20,784 bases of DNA from positions 1 to 20,784 of the forward strand of contig JBEBHD010000065.1 in assembly GCA_040080915.1 (NCBI GenBank). The letters run 5' to 3'. Positions 1 to 8,893 of the stretch are shown one piece after another. This DNA comes from M3007 sp040080915 (GTDB taxonomy: Bacteria; Bacteroidota; Bacteroidia; Chitinophagales; Saprospiraceae). Below the pieces are notes generated by a model. It did not search any database, was not told the origin of the DNA, and worked only from the letters and a program-made list of their open reading frames with translations. The position numbers were made by a program, and so were the translations under genes. Each line of letters starts with the position of its first letter. Position 1 is the first letter of the stretch.

Positions 1-3000
1 ACATTAATGTGACTGCCTTGAGCGTCTGTTGCCCCGCTAACTTTTACCACTCCATCACTACCCTTTGTCAAATAATTTCCATGCTCGGCTGCAACATCAT
101 AGCGCGGTTTCCCAGTCCCGTCATCAATATATGTAGTACCGTCAACAACTGGCGGAAGAATATCCTTTGCAGAGCGTTCGTACATTGCCAATACCCCAGT
201 CATATCGTATGTAGTGCCCAATGTCGCTGCCTCATCAATTGACTCTCGACCATATGGTAATGCATCAAATTTTTGAAAATTTTCATCAGATATAATCGTC
301 ACTTGTTTGACTTTGCGATCTTTAATCCTTCCGATTTCCTCGCCTTTTGAATTGAGATAAACATAATCATAAGGCTCTTTGCCATCAGGGTCAAGAAATA
401 GAAGAGGGTTCCCCATCACATAATTATACGGCGACCATCCCACATACTTCTCCCCCATCGGATCCACACTCCACCACCTCCCCACTGCCGCATCATACCA
501 CCGCGCACCGTAGTCATACCAGCCTAATCCCAAGTCCTCGCTCAACTCCTTGCCGTTGTACTTGTACGCGTTCACCGTCACCGGCGCTGCGCTCAGGCCC
601 TCCAACGCCATGCCGAAGGGGTAGTAGTGCGTTTCCTCCAGAAACGCGACTGCCGTGCCGTTGGCGCGGAAGTTCACCCGCGCATTTCCGAGGTGGTCCT
701 TTAGCGCGTACTCGTAGTGGAACGCCGTGGCCCCGTTGGGCGTGCAGCGGCCGTCGGCGCGGTAGATGGCATCCAAGGCGGCGTTAAGGTACTCGATCCC
801 GCCCACATAGTTGCGCACGGAGCCGAAGGTTGCCTTGGTCAGTTTTTCGCCGTCGGCGGTGTAGGTGACTACGATGGTAACGTCCGACGGGTGGTACATC
901 GAGTTGGGCAGGTTGAGGTGGTTGTACTGGATGGTCAGGAACTTGTGGTTGTCCTGGGTCATGTTGCCGTTCGCGTCGTAGGCGTAGTGCGGGGCGGTGG
1001 CCGAGGCGTTGTACTTGAAGCCCTTGGTGGCGCTGCCAGCATCCACAATTCGGGTCAGCCGGTCGGGCCGGGCGGTGTCGTCGTAATAATAGGTGAGGTT
1101 GTCAATGGTGCCGAAGGTGGACGGCGCGGTCAGCAGGCCCTTTCGGGTGAGGGCCTTGATGTTGCCGTTCAGGTCGTACGTGATGCTCGGTTCCTCGTAG
1201 CGCTGGCCGTTGACCCAGGCCGTACCGGAGTGGTAAAGGCTGACCGTTGAGGTCAGTCGGTCGGCGGCATCATAGGAATAGCGGAACAGTTGGCGGGTAC
1301 CGCAGGCACCGTTGATGTGGGTGTTCCACTCCTGGGCGCAGATGTTGCCGTTGTGCTGCACGGTGCCGCCGTTGGTGCTGGTCTCGTACTCCAATTTCAT
1401 GCGGAACAGGTCCACGAGGTTGTCGCCGGCCTGGGTGGCACAGTTCGTGGGATCGTTGATGGCGGTGAGCCAGCCGCGTATATTATAGGTGTGGTCGAGC
1501 GATTGCAGGTAGTTGAACGAGGAGGAAAGGGTGACCGCCGATACGCCGTCGTAGTTGGAGGCGTGCAGGCGCTTGTCCGACAGGCGGCCCGGCTCGTCGT
1601 ACAGGGGGGCGGCGGTGACCACCCAGTTGTTGGCGTTGATCTTGTGCCGGGTGAAGCGCAAGCGGCCCGCGTGGTCGTACACGTACTCTTCGCGCACGGT
1701 GTGGTTTTTCGCCGTGCCGCCGGGCGGCGTGGCGGTGTGATCGCGCCGGGTCTTGACGAGGCGCTTGGCAAAATCGTAAGCGCTGGAGCTGATGTCCGCA
1801 CCGGCCAGGTGGTTTTGTTTGTTGATCTGGACGACGTTGTAGTATTTGTCGTAGTAGGTACGGGTGAGCAGAAAGACGGACGGCGGGGTGGTGTACGAGT
1901 AGTTGAGGATGCCGACCCTGCTGGCAGTGGCCATGCCGCGCGTGCGGGGGAAGGCCGCCGTCTCATAGCCGCTTTCGGCGGGGTTGGTGTAGGTTTCGCC
2001 AGTGCCGAGCGTGCCGTTGTTGTCTATGTCGTAGTCGTCGTAGTACGATACTTTGTACACGTCGAGGTTGTTGTCGGTGGGGAAGGCCGTGGCGCTGTAA
2101 TAGTGCGGTGCCGTGGTGTTCGGCGTTTCGTAGAGCGGGTCGGTGGCCGCGGGCGACGCCGTGCCCTTGTAGCGCCCGCTCACCACGGGGCGGCCGAGGA
2201 TGTCGTATCGGGCGAAGGTCTTGAAACCGTTGGCATCGGTGGCGAGGACGGGCCGGTCGAGGCGGTCGTAGGCCGTGGCAGTGGTGCCGCCGGAGGGAAC
2301 CGTTTTGGAGACCGGGAGGCCCCGGCCGTCGTAGGCGTACTTGTACAACATGCTGGCGTAGGTGCTGTGCGTCCAGTCCCAGTTGCCCGATGTTTTCATC
2401 TTTTTGGCGGCCTCGGGCGGCACCACGGCGGTTGGGCGCCCGAAATCGTCGTACACGGTATAGGTGCGTGACCAGTGGTCGTCCTCGCTGGTGGGGGTGG
2501 CGGCCAGTTGTTGTTTTACCAGCACCACGCGGCCGAGCTTGTCGGTGTAGGTGAGTTTTTTTCGTTCGTTTTCGTCGGTTTCTTCTGTCACGAAGACCTT
2601 GTCCGCGCCGAAACTGGCGCTGTTGGTGAAATCGCGCACGGCATCGGCGGCGGTATTGCCGCGGTAGAGGTGCTCGGTGGTGTGGCCGAGGCCGATGCGC
2701 CAGTTGGCACCTGGAGCGGCCGTTTCTAATACCCGGTTCAGGGGCGAGGTCTCGAAACGGGTTTCGGCGTAGCCGTAGCCGCCCGCGCCCCAGGTGTTGG
2801 CGAACGCGCTCTGGGCAGTGACGGCATCGGTTCGGTAAACGCCGCTGTTGGTGGTGGCGGTGTAGGGCAGGTATTGTTTGGCCTCGCGGCCGTAGGCATC
2901 GTACTGCTGGTAGGCAACGATGTCGTTGGCGGCGGGCGACTGGCCCACGGCACTGTTTTGAATGGGGCGACCAAGCCCGTCGAAGTACTGGAACACGCGG

Positions 3001-6000
3001 CGCACATTGGCCCCGGTGAGGGCATTCACCTGTGCGGTGGTGGTTTGGCCGCTTATCAGCACGGTGCGGGCCTTGACATCGTTGATGGCGCCGCCGCCGG
3101 GCCGGTAGTTGTACTCGTAGGTTTGCACGATGTTGCGGTCCTGGTCGCGGACGGCCTGCAAGCGTTGCGAGTTGTCGTAGTCGTAGTGCACGGGCACGCT
3201 ATTTTCATCACAAGCGGACCAAACGAGCAGGCTGTTGTTTTCGCAACTGAACGTGCGGGCGAGCGCATCGGCGGGGTGCAGGCGCAGCTCGTCTATGTAT
3301 GCACCGGACTGAGCCGCCGTAACGGTTATGGAACCGGCACCGGCGAGCGTCACGGTTTTTTCGGCATAAGCCCACGTGCTGCCGTAGGTGGTGTTCACGT
3401 TCACGCCGTTCACCCGGATGTTGCCGTCGCGGCAGAAGAAGGAAACTACATAGGTACCAGCGGGCAGGCCGCTGCGCGTGATGGTGCGCGATGTCGAGAT
3501 ATTGAAGCCGTTTTTGCCGGAAAACACATACCCGGCGGCGGAGTTCCAACCGCCCGCCGTGCCGGTGATGGCCCAGGAACCGTTTTTCGCCGCTTCCTGG
3601 CCCGGCTCCTCGAAACCGGTGTAGGCGGTTTCGGCGCTGGTGGCATTGCGGACGTACGCGGTGGGTCGGCTGCCGGCGTGGCCGTAAACGAAGGTGGAAA
3701 CCTGATCGTCGGTCTTGTTCCACTCGGTGAGGTTGCCGTTGGCATCGTAGGCGCCCATGCGGGCCACTTGGTAATAGCGGCTGTCGGCGGCGAAATTGCC
3801 GCCGCTGATGCTGGAGTACGTAAAGTTGCTGATCGGCGCGGTGGCGCCCAGTTTCCAGATTTCGTTGGGGAAGGTCTGGTTGCCGCCGAAGTTCTTGTAC
3901 TTGACCAACTGCCCGCCGGTGACCAATTCGGACTGCGACGGTTTTTGGATGGTTTGCACCACCTCCACGGGCTGGTTGAGGACAAAATTGTCCTTCAGGT
4001 TTTTGATGGCGACGGAGGGCACATCGCTTACCGAGGTGGTGGTGTACTCGGAGGGGTACACGGTCTTGGTTGCGTACCTGGTGCCGTCGCTGTTGGTCAC
4101 GATGGTTTTTACCGGCAGATGGTGCCGCAGGGAGGGCAGGTCGTACTGGTGGTCCGTGACGGTTTCGACGTAGTTTCCCGAACCGTCCGAGTTGTACGCC
4201 CGCTCGGTCGTTTTTTTGAGGTAAACAAATTGGGAATGCACGTCGTACCATTCGACGGCGTAGGGGTTGAGGGCGTAGGTGGACTGGTTGATCTGCGTGC
4301 CCGCCGGTTGGTTGTAGCAGGGGTAATATATGGTGTAGGCGATGGGACACCAAGATCCAAAGCCGCACCCTTCGTAGACCACATAGTAATCTTCGCCTTC
4401 CTCGTTGCCTTCGTGGCAGTAGTAGATGAACGTGGAAGGGCAAGGTGGATCAAATAGTTTTTTCGCGGCGATCGCTTTTATGGACACCTTGCCCGTGGTT
4501 TCGCCAAACTCGTAATCGTAGAGTTTTTGGCTCATGGTTTGGCCCACTGCGTTCAAGGTTTTTTCTTCTACCACCTTGCCGTTTTTCCACGAATAATCCA
4601 CCATCGGTGTGTTCAAAAACGTGTTGTAAAAAACTGGCCCCAGTTGCGAAGTGCCGTCCTGAAAAATTTCATGGCGGAGGTACTGCTTCCCGTTTTCCCC
4701 GTTCGCGCCGTCCAAAACCCAAATCTCTCGGTAGTTGACGATGGAACCGCCGATGCCGGTAACGTTGGTCAGGCTGCTGGACGTGATTCGGTAATATTGG
4801 CACAGTTCGTAGTCGCACGGGATGCCGCTTGGGTCCACGATCGAGTAGCTCATGGTCATGTATTTTGGAATACGCCCCATGTAATACCCCGAGGAAGCAT
4901 CCGTACAGCCGCCCGTGTTCGATTTCACGTATTTGTACGCCTTCACGATATTGGGTGAATGGGCCGGGCTAAGCCCGTCCGACAAGGTGATTTTTTTGAC
5001 CCGTATGCCGCCCGTGTTTTCGTTCGTGATCGCTGTGGGCACGTTGTCCACATAGTGTACGTTGATGGATGCCTCCTCCGGCGAGGTGCTGAAAGGGGGT
5101 GGATATCCCGACTCGGGGCCTTGAAAGACCTTCACCTCCAGCCGGTAGTTGCCCGCTTGCAGGTACTTGGAGGTGCTTCCCGACAACTCGATGGGGCTGG
5201 ACATCTGCCCGCAGCCGCCCTTGGTAAAGCCCGTAAACGGGTTTCCCTGATCCAGTGCCGTGATCTTGGCCGAAGCGCCATCACATCGGAAGCCGTTCAT
5301 CAGTACGTAATAATTGATGGTGACCCATTGGCCGTGGTCGAGGTAAAAGTCCTTGGTCTTCGTTTGCGGGGTGCCGGAAAACACCACATACTCGCTGGTC
5401 ACGGTATTGGTGGGCACGTCCACGGTTTGGCACACGGGCAATTGGTTGCCCTCGAACTCATACTCCGCCGTCCCGCCGGTAGGGTAGGTTGTTTTTTTCA
5501 ACGTGCCGTAGTGGGCATAGTTCGGGTCGGGCTTCCGGTCGGCCGGACTGAACGATGGGTGGTAGGTTAGCAGGTACTGCAACGTCGTGGGCGAGTTACC
5601 GGGCAGGGGCGTGCTCTGGCCGTTGTTTTTGTTATTGAAAAAGCCCCAGGTATCTTGCTTGTGCGACATACGCGGCGGGAGCGACTGCCGATTGTAATAC
5701 TCGAAGTACTCGGTATTTATCAGTGCCGCGCTCGACGAGTACTCCTTCACCTCGTCGAGGTACATCCGGTAGGTGGACGTGGATGCCGTGCTCGGCGTAC
5801 TTCCGGTGCTTTGAACGAAGGTTTGCGTGAGCTGGTACGACTTCAGAAGCGCGTTTTCAAAACCATAGAACTTCACCTCGTTGATCCGGTACTGCCCGGC
5901 CTGTACCGTTACATCGGAGCGGGTGGCGCTGGAGACAAAGTCTGCCCGGCCTTGCGACGAAACGATGGAGGTGAGATAAACGCCGTAGTCCGTCTTGGTG

Positions 6001-6935
6001 CTCACACATTTTGAGGCGCTTACGCCACTTGGGCAAGATTGCGTCCCGACCCAATTTCCCGGAGCAGGATAAGCAAAGGACTCGTTGTAGCTCACGTCGT
6101 AGTAAATCCGGTTGGTGGAATAGTTGAACGTGACTACGTCGCCGGTTCGGGGGTTGGTAATGGATTTCAGGTGCCAGGCTGTAGCTGCCGGGAAATCGAA
6201 TGTTTTTACCGCGCAGGAAGTCGTGCCGCCAACATAGTAGCCGCTGGTGGTGGAATACTCCACGGCGCTTGATGTGCCGAACAGGTACTGAAGCCCGTCC
6301 GGGGTAGTGATGGTAATGCTGATGATGGTGCCTGCGGGCAACTGGCCGGGGCAGCTGGTGCATGTGGTATAGGTTACTTTCAGGTCTTGTCGCGGGATCA
6401 GCCGAACGGTGGCGGCATCGTCGAAAATGAACTTGCCGGAGTAGCCGCCGAAGTTGAACTGGAATAGGTCCGGTTGGCCGTCGTAGGTGCCGGAGGCGAA
6501 ATTCTGCATGGCAGCGTACTTGGGCGCGTCGTCGATCGGAGGTTGCGGCACGCTGTTGCCCTGAAACATAAACCCGAGGGCATCCTCATCGGGTAAGCCG
6601 GCCACGGAACGGGTGACAACGCCGCCCGCGTTCAGCGACCAGCCTAAGCCGACGATGCTCGCCACCTCGTCCACCCGGATACCGCCCGCGTGGTAATCCA
6701 AGGAAATGGGCACCGATATGCCGCGCCCTTCCAGCATGCCCAGGGCTACCGATACCGACGGGGTTCCGGTACTGGTGTTGACCGGGAAATCCACGTATTT
6801 GGTGAATGCCGCCGCATTGGGGCTGGGGGGCAGGATGTCCTGTGTGGGGTCCACACTGGCGGTCTGGGCCGCAGATTTCAGAAGCGGGAGGGCAACAAGC
6901 AGCCCTATGCGAACTACGGAATAGCGCAAGTTCAT
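1..6935 (-). CDS. Giant secreted RHS/YD-repeat protein, C-terminal tip cut by window edge
   Basis: One open frame runs from ATG at 6935 to the left edge without a stop (2,311 codons plus two bases); I checked the frame at five places along it. Residues 1-23 are a signal peptide. Residues about 24-120 match the N-terminal region typical of Bacteroidota RHS proteins (ISLDYHAGGIRV, GLGWSLNAGG). Residues about 1105-1216 form a beta-rich insert resembling a carbohydrate-binding jelly roll. Many YD repeats follow (YDAYGRE, YDRLDRP, YDILGRP, YDANGNM). The RHS core spans about 2079-2185, from KDHLGNARVNF through YYPFGM, WYDYGARWYD and GRWWSVDP to DPDG. RHS shells of this kind enclose a C-terminal effector. 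The visible 126-residue tip matches no family I recognise and is AT-rich. The gene starts 26 bases after the propeller gene, so the two are probably co-transcribed. An immunity gene, if any, lies beyond the edge. Confidence 0.93.
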   Translation of the reverse strand, partial: MNLRYSVVRIGLLVALPLLKSAAQTASVDPTQDILPPSPNAAAFTKYVDFPVNTSTGTPSVSVALGMLEGRGISVPISLDYHAGGIRVDEVASIVGLGWSLNAGGVVTRSVAGLPDEDALGFMFQGNSVPQPPIDDAPKYAAMQNFASGTYDGQPDLFQFNFGGYSGKFIFDDAATVRLIPRQDLKVTYTTCTSCPGQLPAGTIISITITTPDGLQYLFGTSSAVEYSTTSGYYVGGTTSCAVKTFDFPAATAWHLKSITNPRTGDVVTFNYSTNRIYYDVSYNESFAYPAPGNWVGTQSCPSGVSASKCVSTKTDYGVYLTSIVSSQGRADFVSSATRSDVTVQAGQYRINEVKFYGFENALLKSYQLTQTFVQSTGSTPSTASTSTYRMYLDEVKEYSSSAALINTEYFEYYNRQSLPPRMSHKQDTWGFFNNKNNGQSTPLPGNSPTTLQYLLTYHPSFSPADRKPDPNYAHYGTLKKTTYPTGGTAEYEFEGNQLPVCQTVDVPTNTVTSEYVVFSGTPQTKTKDFYLDHGQWVTINYYVLMNGFRCDGASAKITALDQGNPFTGFTKGGCGQMSSPIELSGSTSKYLQAGNYRLEVKVFQGPESGYPPPFSTSPEEASINVHYVDNVPTAITNENTGGIRVKKITLSDGLSPAHSPNIVKAYKYVKSNTGGCTDASSGYYMGRIPKYMTMSYSIVDPSGIPCDYELCQYYRITSSSLTNVTGIGGSIVNYREIWVLDGANGENGKQYLRHEIFQDGTSQLGPVFYNTFLNTPMVDYSWKNGKVVEEKTLNAVGQTMSQKLYDYEFGETTGKVSIKAIAAKKLFDPPCPSTFIYYCHEGNEEGEDYYVVYEGCGFGSWCPIAYTIYYPCYNQPAGTQINQSTYALNPYAVEWYDVHSQFVYLKKTTERAYNSDGSGNYVETVTDHQYDLPSLRHHLPVKTIVTNSDGTRYATKTVYPSEYTTTSVSDVPSVAIKNLKDNFVLNQPVEVVQTIQKPSQSELVTGGQLVKYKNFGGNQTFPNEIWKLGATAPISNFTYSSISGGNFAADSRYYQVARMGAYDANGNLTEWNKTDDQVSTFVYGHAGSRPTAYVRNATSAETAYTGFEEPGQEAAKNGSWAITGTAGGWNSAAGYVFSGKNGFNISTSRTITRSGLPAGTYVVSFFCRDGNIRVNGVNVNTTYGSTWAYAEKTVTLAGAGSITVTAAQSGAYIDELRLHPADALARTFSCENNSLLVWSACDENSVPVHYDYDNSQRLQAVRDQDRNIVQTYEYNYRPGGGAINDVKARTVLISGQTTTAQVNALTGANVRRVFQYFDGLGRPIQNSAVGQSPAANDIVAYQQYDAYGREAKQYLPYTATTNSGVYRTDAVTAQSAFANTWGAGGYGYAETRFETSPLNRVLETAAPGANWRIGLGHTTEHLYRGNTAADAVRDFTNSASFGADKVFVTEETDENERKKLTYTDKLGRVVLVKQQLAATPTSEDDHWSRTYTVYDDFGRPTAVVPPEAAKKMKTSGNWDWTHSTYASMLYKYAYDGRGLPVSKTVPSGGTTATAYDRLDRPVLATDANGFKTFARYDILGRPVVSGRYKGTASPAATDPLYETPNTTAPHYYSATAFPTDNNLDVYKVSYYDDYDIDNNGTLGTGETYTNPAESGYETAAFPRTRGMATASRVGILNYSYTTPPSVFLLTRTYYDKYYNVVQINKQNHLAGADISSSAYDFAKRLVKTRRDHTATPPGGTAKNHTVREEYVYDHAGRLRFTRHKINANNWVVTAAPLYDEPGRLSDKRLHASNYDGVSAVTLSSSFNYLQSLDHTYNIRGWLTAINDPTNCATQAGDNLVDLFRMKLEYETSTNGGTVQHNGNICAQEWNTHINGACGTRQLFRYSYDAADRLTSTVSLYHSGTAWVNGQRYEEPSITYDLNGNIKALTRKGLLTAPSTFGTIDNLTYYYDDTARPDRLTRIVDAGSATKGFKYNASATAPHYAYDANGNMTQDNHKFLTIQYNHLNLPNSMYHPSDVTIVVTYTADGEKLTKATFGSVRNYVGGIEYLNAALDAIYRADGRCTPNGATAFHYEYALKDHLGNARVNFRANGTAVAFLEETHYYPFGMALEGLSAAPVTVNAYKYNGKELSEDLGLGWYDYGARWYDAAVGRWWSVDPMGEKYVGWSPYNYVMGNPLLFLDPDGKEPYDYVYLNSKGEEIGRIKDRKVKQVTIISDENFQKFDALPYGRESIDEAATLGTTYDMTGVLAMYERSAKDILPPVVDGTTYIDDGTGKPRYDVAAEHGNYLTKGSDGVVKVSGATDAQGSHIN

Positions 6936-6961
6936 GGCAGATGGATTTTTTTGGAAAAAAT

Positions 6962-8101
6962 TTAGTGGATGACTGAAAAACGCCCGTGGAGAAAGTGCCC
7001 GGCTACCTGTGCCCGGTAGGCGTAATGGCCCCCAGGCAACTGCCCGATGTCCATTTGGCAGGCTGTACCGGGGGGGCATAGGCTCCCGACATCCTCGCCC
7101 AGCGTGTTGAAAACCCAAATGCGCTCAATGTACTGCCCGGGCTGGAGCGAGGCGAAGGTCAGGGACTTGTCGGCGGGATTAGGGTACACCGCGATGCGCG
7201 GCAATGGCTCGTTACCTTGGTATCGTTGTTCTGTAAATGGATGTTTGAACCCCGAAGTTTCAACGATTACGATTGCGACGGGGTCGGCCAGCCCGGACGA
7301 GAACACTTCAACCGGGCCTTTGTCCTGAATGCCAGCACGTTTCACGGCATCTTCTCCGTAGTCGGTCCAGTACAGCAGGTCGTTTTCCCAATCAACCAAA
7401 AGACCGTACGGGCGCTCCAAGTCGTTGCCCTGGTAAAATATTTCGCGGTCGGAGCCGTCGAAGTTGGCCTGTTCGATTCGGTGTTGGGCATCGTCGGCCC
7501 AGATGATCTTGCCCCTTGATCTGTCCACGGCCAACCGAACAGGGAAGGCCTCTCTGTCCTCGACCACCAATTTTCGGTTGCCTCCGGCCAAGTCAGACGA
7601 CCAGATTTGGTGCCGATCAATGTCCGCGTAAAAAAGCAAGTTCAGATCGGGGAACACGGCTATCGAACTGGGATTGAGCAGGCTGTCCGTCGGAATTTGC
7701 TCCTTGCCTTCGCCATCGGTGCTGGCTCGGAAAATGCCCTTTTCCACGTTGTCAACCCAGTAGAGGCGGTTGTTCTGGGCATCCAATTCCAAGTCTACCG
7801 GGATGGAAACGGGCGTTTGCGCCGTGGTCTGCGCGGATGGCACGCTGGTCTCGGCCAGCACGAGGGTATTGTTGAACCCATCCGACCAGATCAATTGCGC
7901 GGAGACCGGATCGAACACCAGATCGTAGGGATTGAGCAGCCCTTGGTCTGTTTCTTGAAGGATTGCCCCCATTGGGGCATCCGAGAGAACAGAGACTAGG
8001 GTGTGGCTTGCCCGGTTTAGAATCAGCAGTTTTTTTTGAGCGACGGCAGCAGGGATACCGGCAAAAAGGGCCAGAATAAAAGGCAAAAAGGGCATTTTCA
8101 T
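6962..8101 (-). CDS. Secreted YWTD beta-propeller protein with T9SS sorting domain
   Basis: This 379-residue protein begins at ATG 8101; a longer in-frame reading exists, but this start places a signal peptide first (residues 1-22, ending AVAQ). Residues 25-285 carry LDL-receptor class B style blades, each with a W/Y-D strand: IWSDG (71-75), LYWVDN (113-118), LFYADI (156-161), IIWADD (199-204) and LYWTDY (243-248). Residues 303-379 are a type A T9SS C-terminal sorting domain (IAVYPNPADKSL, then GQLPGGHYAYRAQV), so the protein should cross the outer membrane and be attached to the surface or released. YWTD propellers usually bind proteins or sugars rather than catalyse reactions. It lies 62 bases after the HTH gene and 26 bases before the RHS gene. 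The role is inferred: a surface-binding partner of the RHS protein is possible but unproven. Confidence 0.9.
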   Translation of the reverse strand: MKMPFLPFILALFAGIPAAVAQKKLLILNRASHTLVSVLSDAPMGAILQETDQGLLNPYDLVFDPVSAQLIWSDGFNNTLVLAETSVPSAQTTAQTPVSIPVDLELDAQNNRLYWVDNVEKGIFRASTDGEGKEQIPTDSLLNPSSIAVFPDLNLLFYADIDRHQIWSSDLAGGNRKLVVEDREAFPVRLAVDRSRGKIIWADDAQHRIEQANFDGSDREIFYQGNDLERPYGLLVDWENDLLYWTDYGEDAVKRAGIQDKGPVEVFSSGLADPVAIVIVETSGFKHPFTEQRYQGNEPLPRIAVYPNPADKSLTFASLQPGQYIERIWVFNTLGEDVGSLCPPGTACQMDIGQLPGGHYAYRAQVAGHFLHGRFSVIH

Positions 8102-8163
8102 ATTTGTGGGTGGATTGGTTCGCCACAAATATTGCCCCCTACCCCTGCGGAAAAATTGCAGTC

Positions 8164-8445
8164 CTACAAATTTTTTTCAGATTTTGTTTTCGGGGGCGGG
8201 GCAGAAACTTCCTCTGCGGCGACCCACCCGAAGCGGAAGTACCCGCTCCGGGCGTGGTAATAGCTGCGCCGTTGGGAGCACCAACGGATGTCGGCACCCA
8301 TGTCGCGCATGCACTCAAGCAGTTCAAAAAAAGTGCGCTCGCGAATGCCGAGTTGCTCGGCGATTTGGCGGGCAGGGCCGGTGCGACGCTGGCGGATGAG
8401 CTGGTCGAGGCGTTCGATTCGGTGGTGAAGTTTGGAAAGGGACAT
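8164..8445 (-). CDS. Small helix-turn-helix (HTH_11-like) DNA-binding protein
   Basis: This 93-residue protein has a winged-helix-like core at residues about 5-65: LHHRIERLDQLIRQRRTG, then a helix-turn-helix (PARQIAEQLGIRERTFFELL), then GADIRWCSQRRSYYH. Small HTH proteins with this layout, ending in a basic strand with paired tyrosines, are common in Bacteroidota and mostly uncharacterised. The last 25 residues are low-complexity and charged. The gene heads the minus-strand cluster that continues into the propeller and RHS genes, so it may regulate them; that is inference. Upstream is an AT-rich stretch with a weak -7-like CATCTTTG (8489-8482) and a TTG 21 bases before it. It carries no ligand-binding domain. 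Confidence 0.8.
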   Translation of the reverse strand: MSLSKLHHRIERLDQLIRQRRTGPARQIAEQLGIRERTFFELLECMRDMGADIRWCSQRRSYYHARSGYFRFGWVAAEEVSAPPPKTKSEKNL

Positions 8446-8893
8446 GGCGGCGGGTGTTTAGGCAGACTTTAGTTCACTTGCCAAAGATGTCCCTATTTCG
8501 GTTTGGTGCTCAAGAAAGTCAAGTATTTTTATTAATTTAATTCATTGCCAAGGCATTGATCAAAAGGCATTTGCACATCAAAACCTTGACTTTTTCGAGG
8601 TTATTTAGGAAAGTTTGTCAAGGTACTGAGCGATGCCAATCAAAATTGTAGGCCGAAGGTCATGCACAAAACCTCGCAGCGCGAAGCCTAAAATCTTTTT
8701 CCTGTGCCAAAGTTCGTGGTGACACAGTTCCGTAAACGCCCCCCTGCCGGGAAAGCGAAAGGCGCTCAAGCACACCAAATTTGCCTGCAGGAAACGTATT
8801 TCCTGTGCAAACGTAGTGCGCCTGAGCGCCCTTCCCATTTATTCTCAAAAAAACACGCACCCTCCCCTACCCCAAAAAATCAGTCATCCGTCA
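8446..8893. other. 448-bp gene-free region between the OmpA and HTH genes
   Basis: No convincing protein is encoded. The right part holds a long hairpin (8761-8830, listed separately). The left part (8500-8600) is AT-rich and probably carries the HTH gene promoter. It also contains a 9-bp inverted pair: AAAGTCAAG near 8515 and CTTGACTTT near 8584. The two overlapping minus-strand open frames across 8605-8860 have no recognisable protein features and run through the hairpin, so they are not called. Confidence 0.6.
8761..8830 (-). terminator. Long imperfect hairpin downstream of the OmpA gene
   Basis: The arms at 8761-8794 and 8799-8830 pair around a four-base loop (CGTA). The outer eight pairs (GGCGCTCA) and inner seven (CAGGAAA/TTTCCTG) are perfect. 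The middle is nearly complementary, with a small internal loop. Several mismatches are A against C when read on plus but become G-U wobbles on minus, so the structure is better as a minus-strand RNA. This is the strand of the OmpA gene, which ends 63 bases upstream. It could be a terminator, a 3' stabilising stem or a small structured RNA; no strong T-tract follows. Confidence 0.5.

Noticed and set aside
1290..2471. Plus-strand 393-codon open frame rich in Val and Gly
   Set aside because: It lies antisense to a clear RHS reading with YD repeats in the same region, and its composition is what the opposite strand of a GC-rich gene gives.
3208..4443. Minus-strand 411-codon frame rich in Arg and His
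   Set aside because: It is the RHS gene read in another frame; the true frame gives YD repeats continuous with both sides.
2874..4457. Plus-strand 527-codon open frame
   Set aside because: It is antisense to the RHS gene, has no recognisable domain and shows shadow-type Val/Gly composition.
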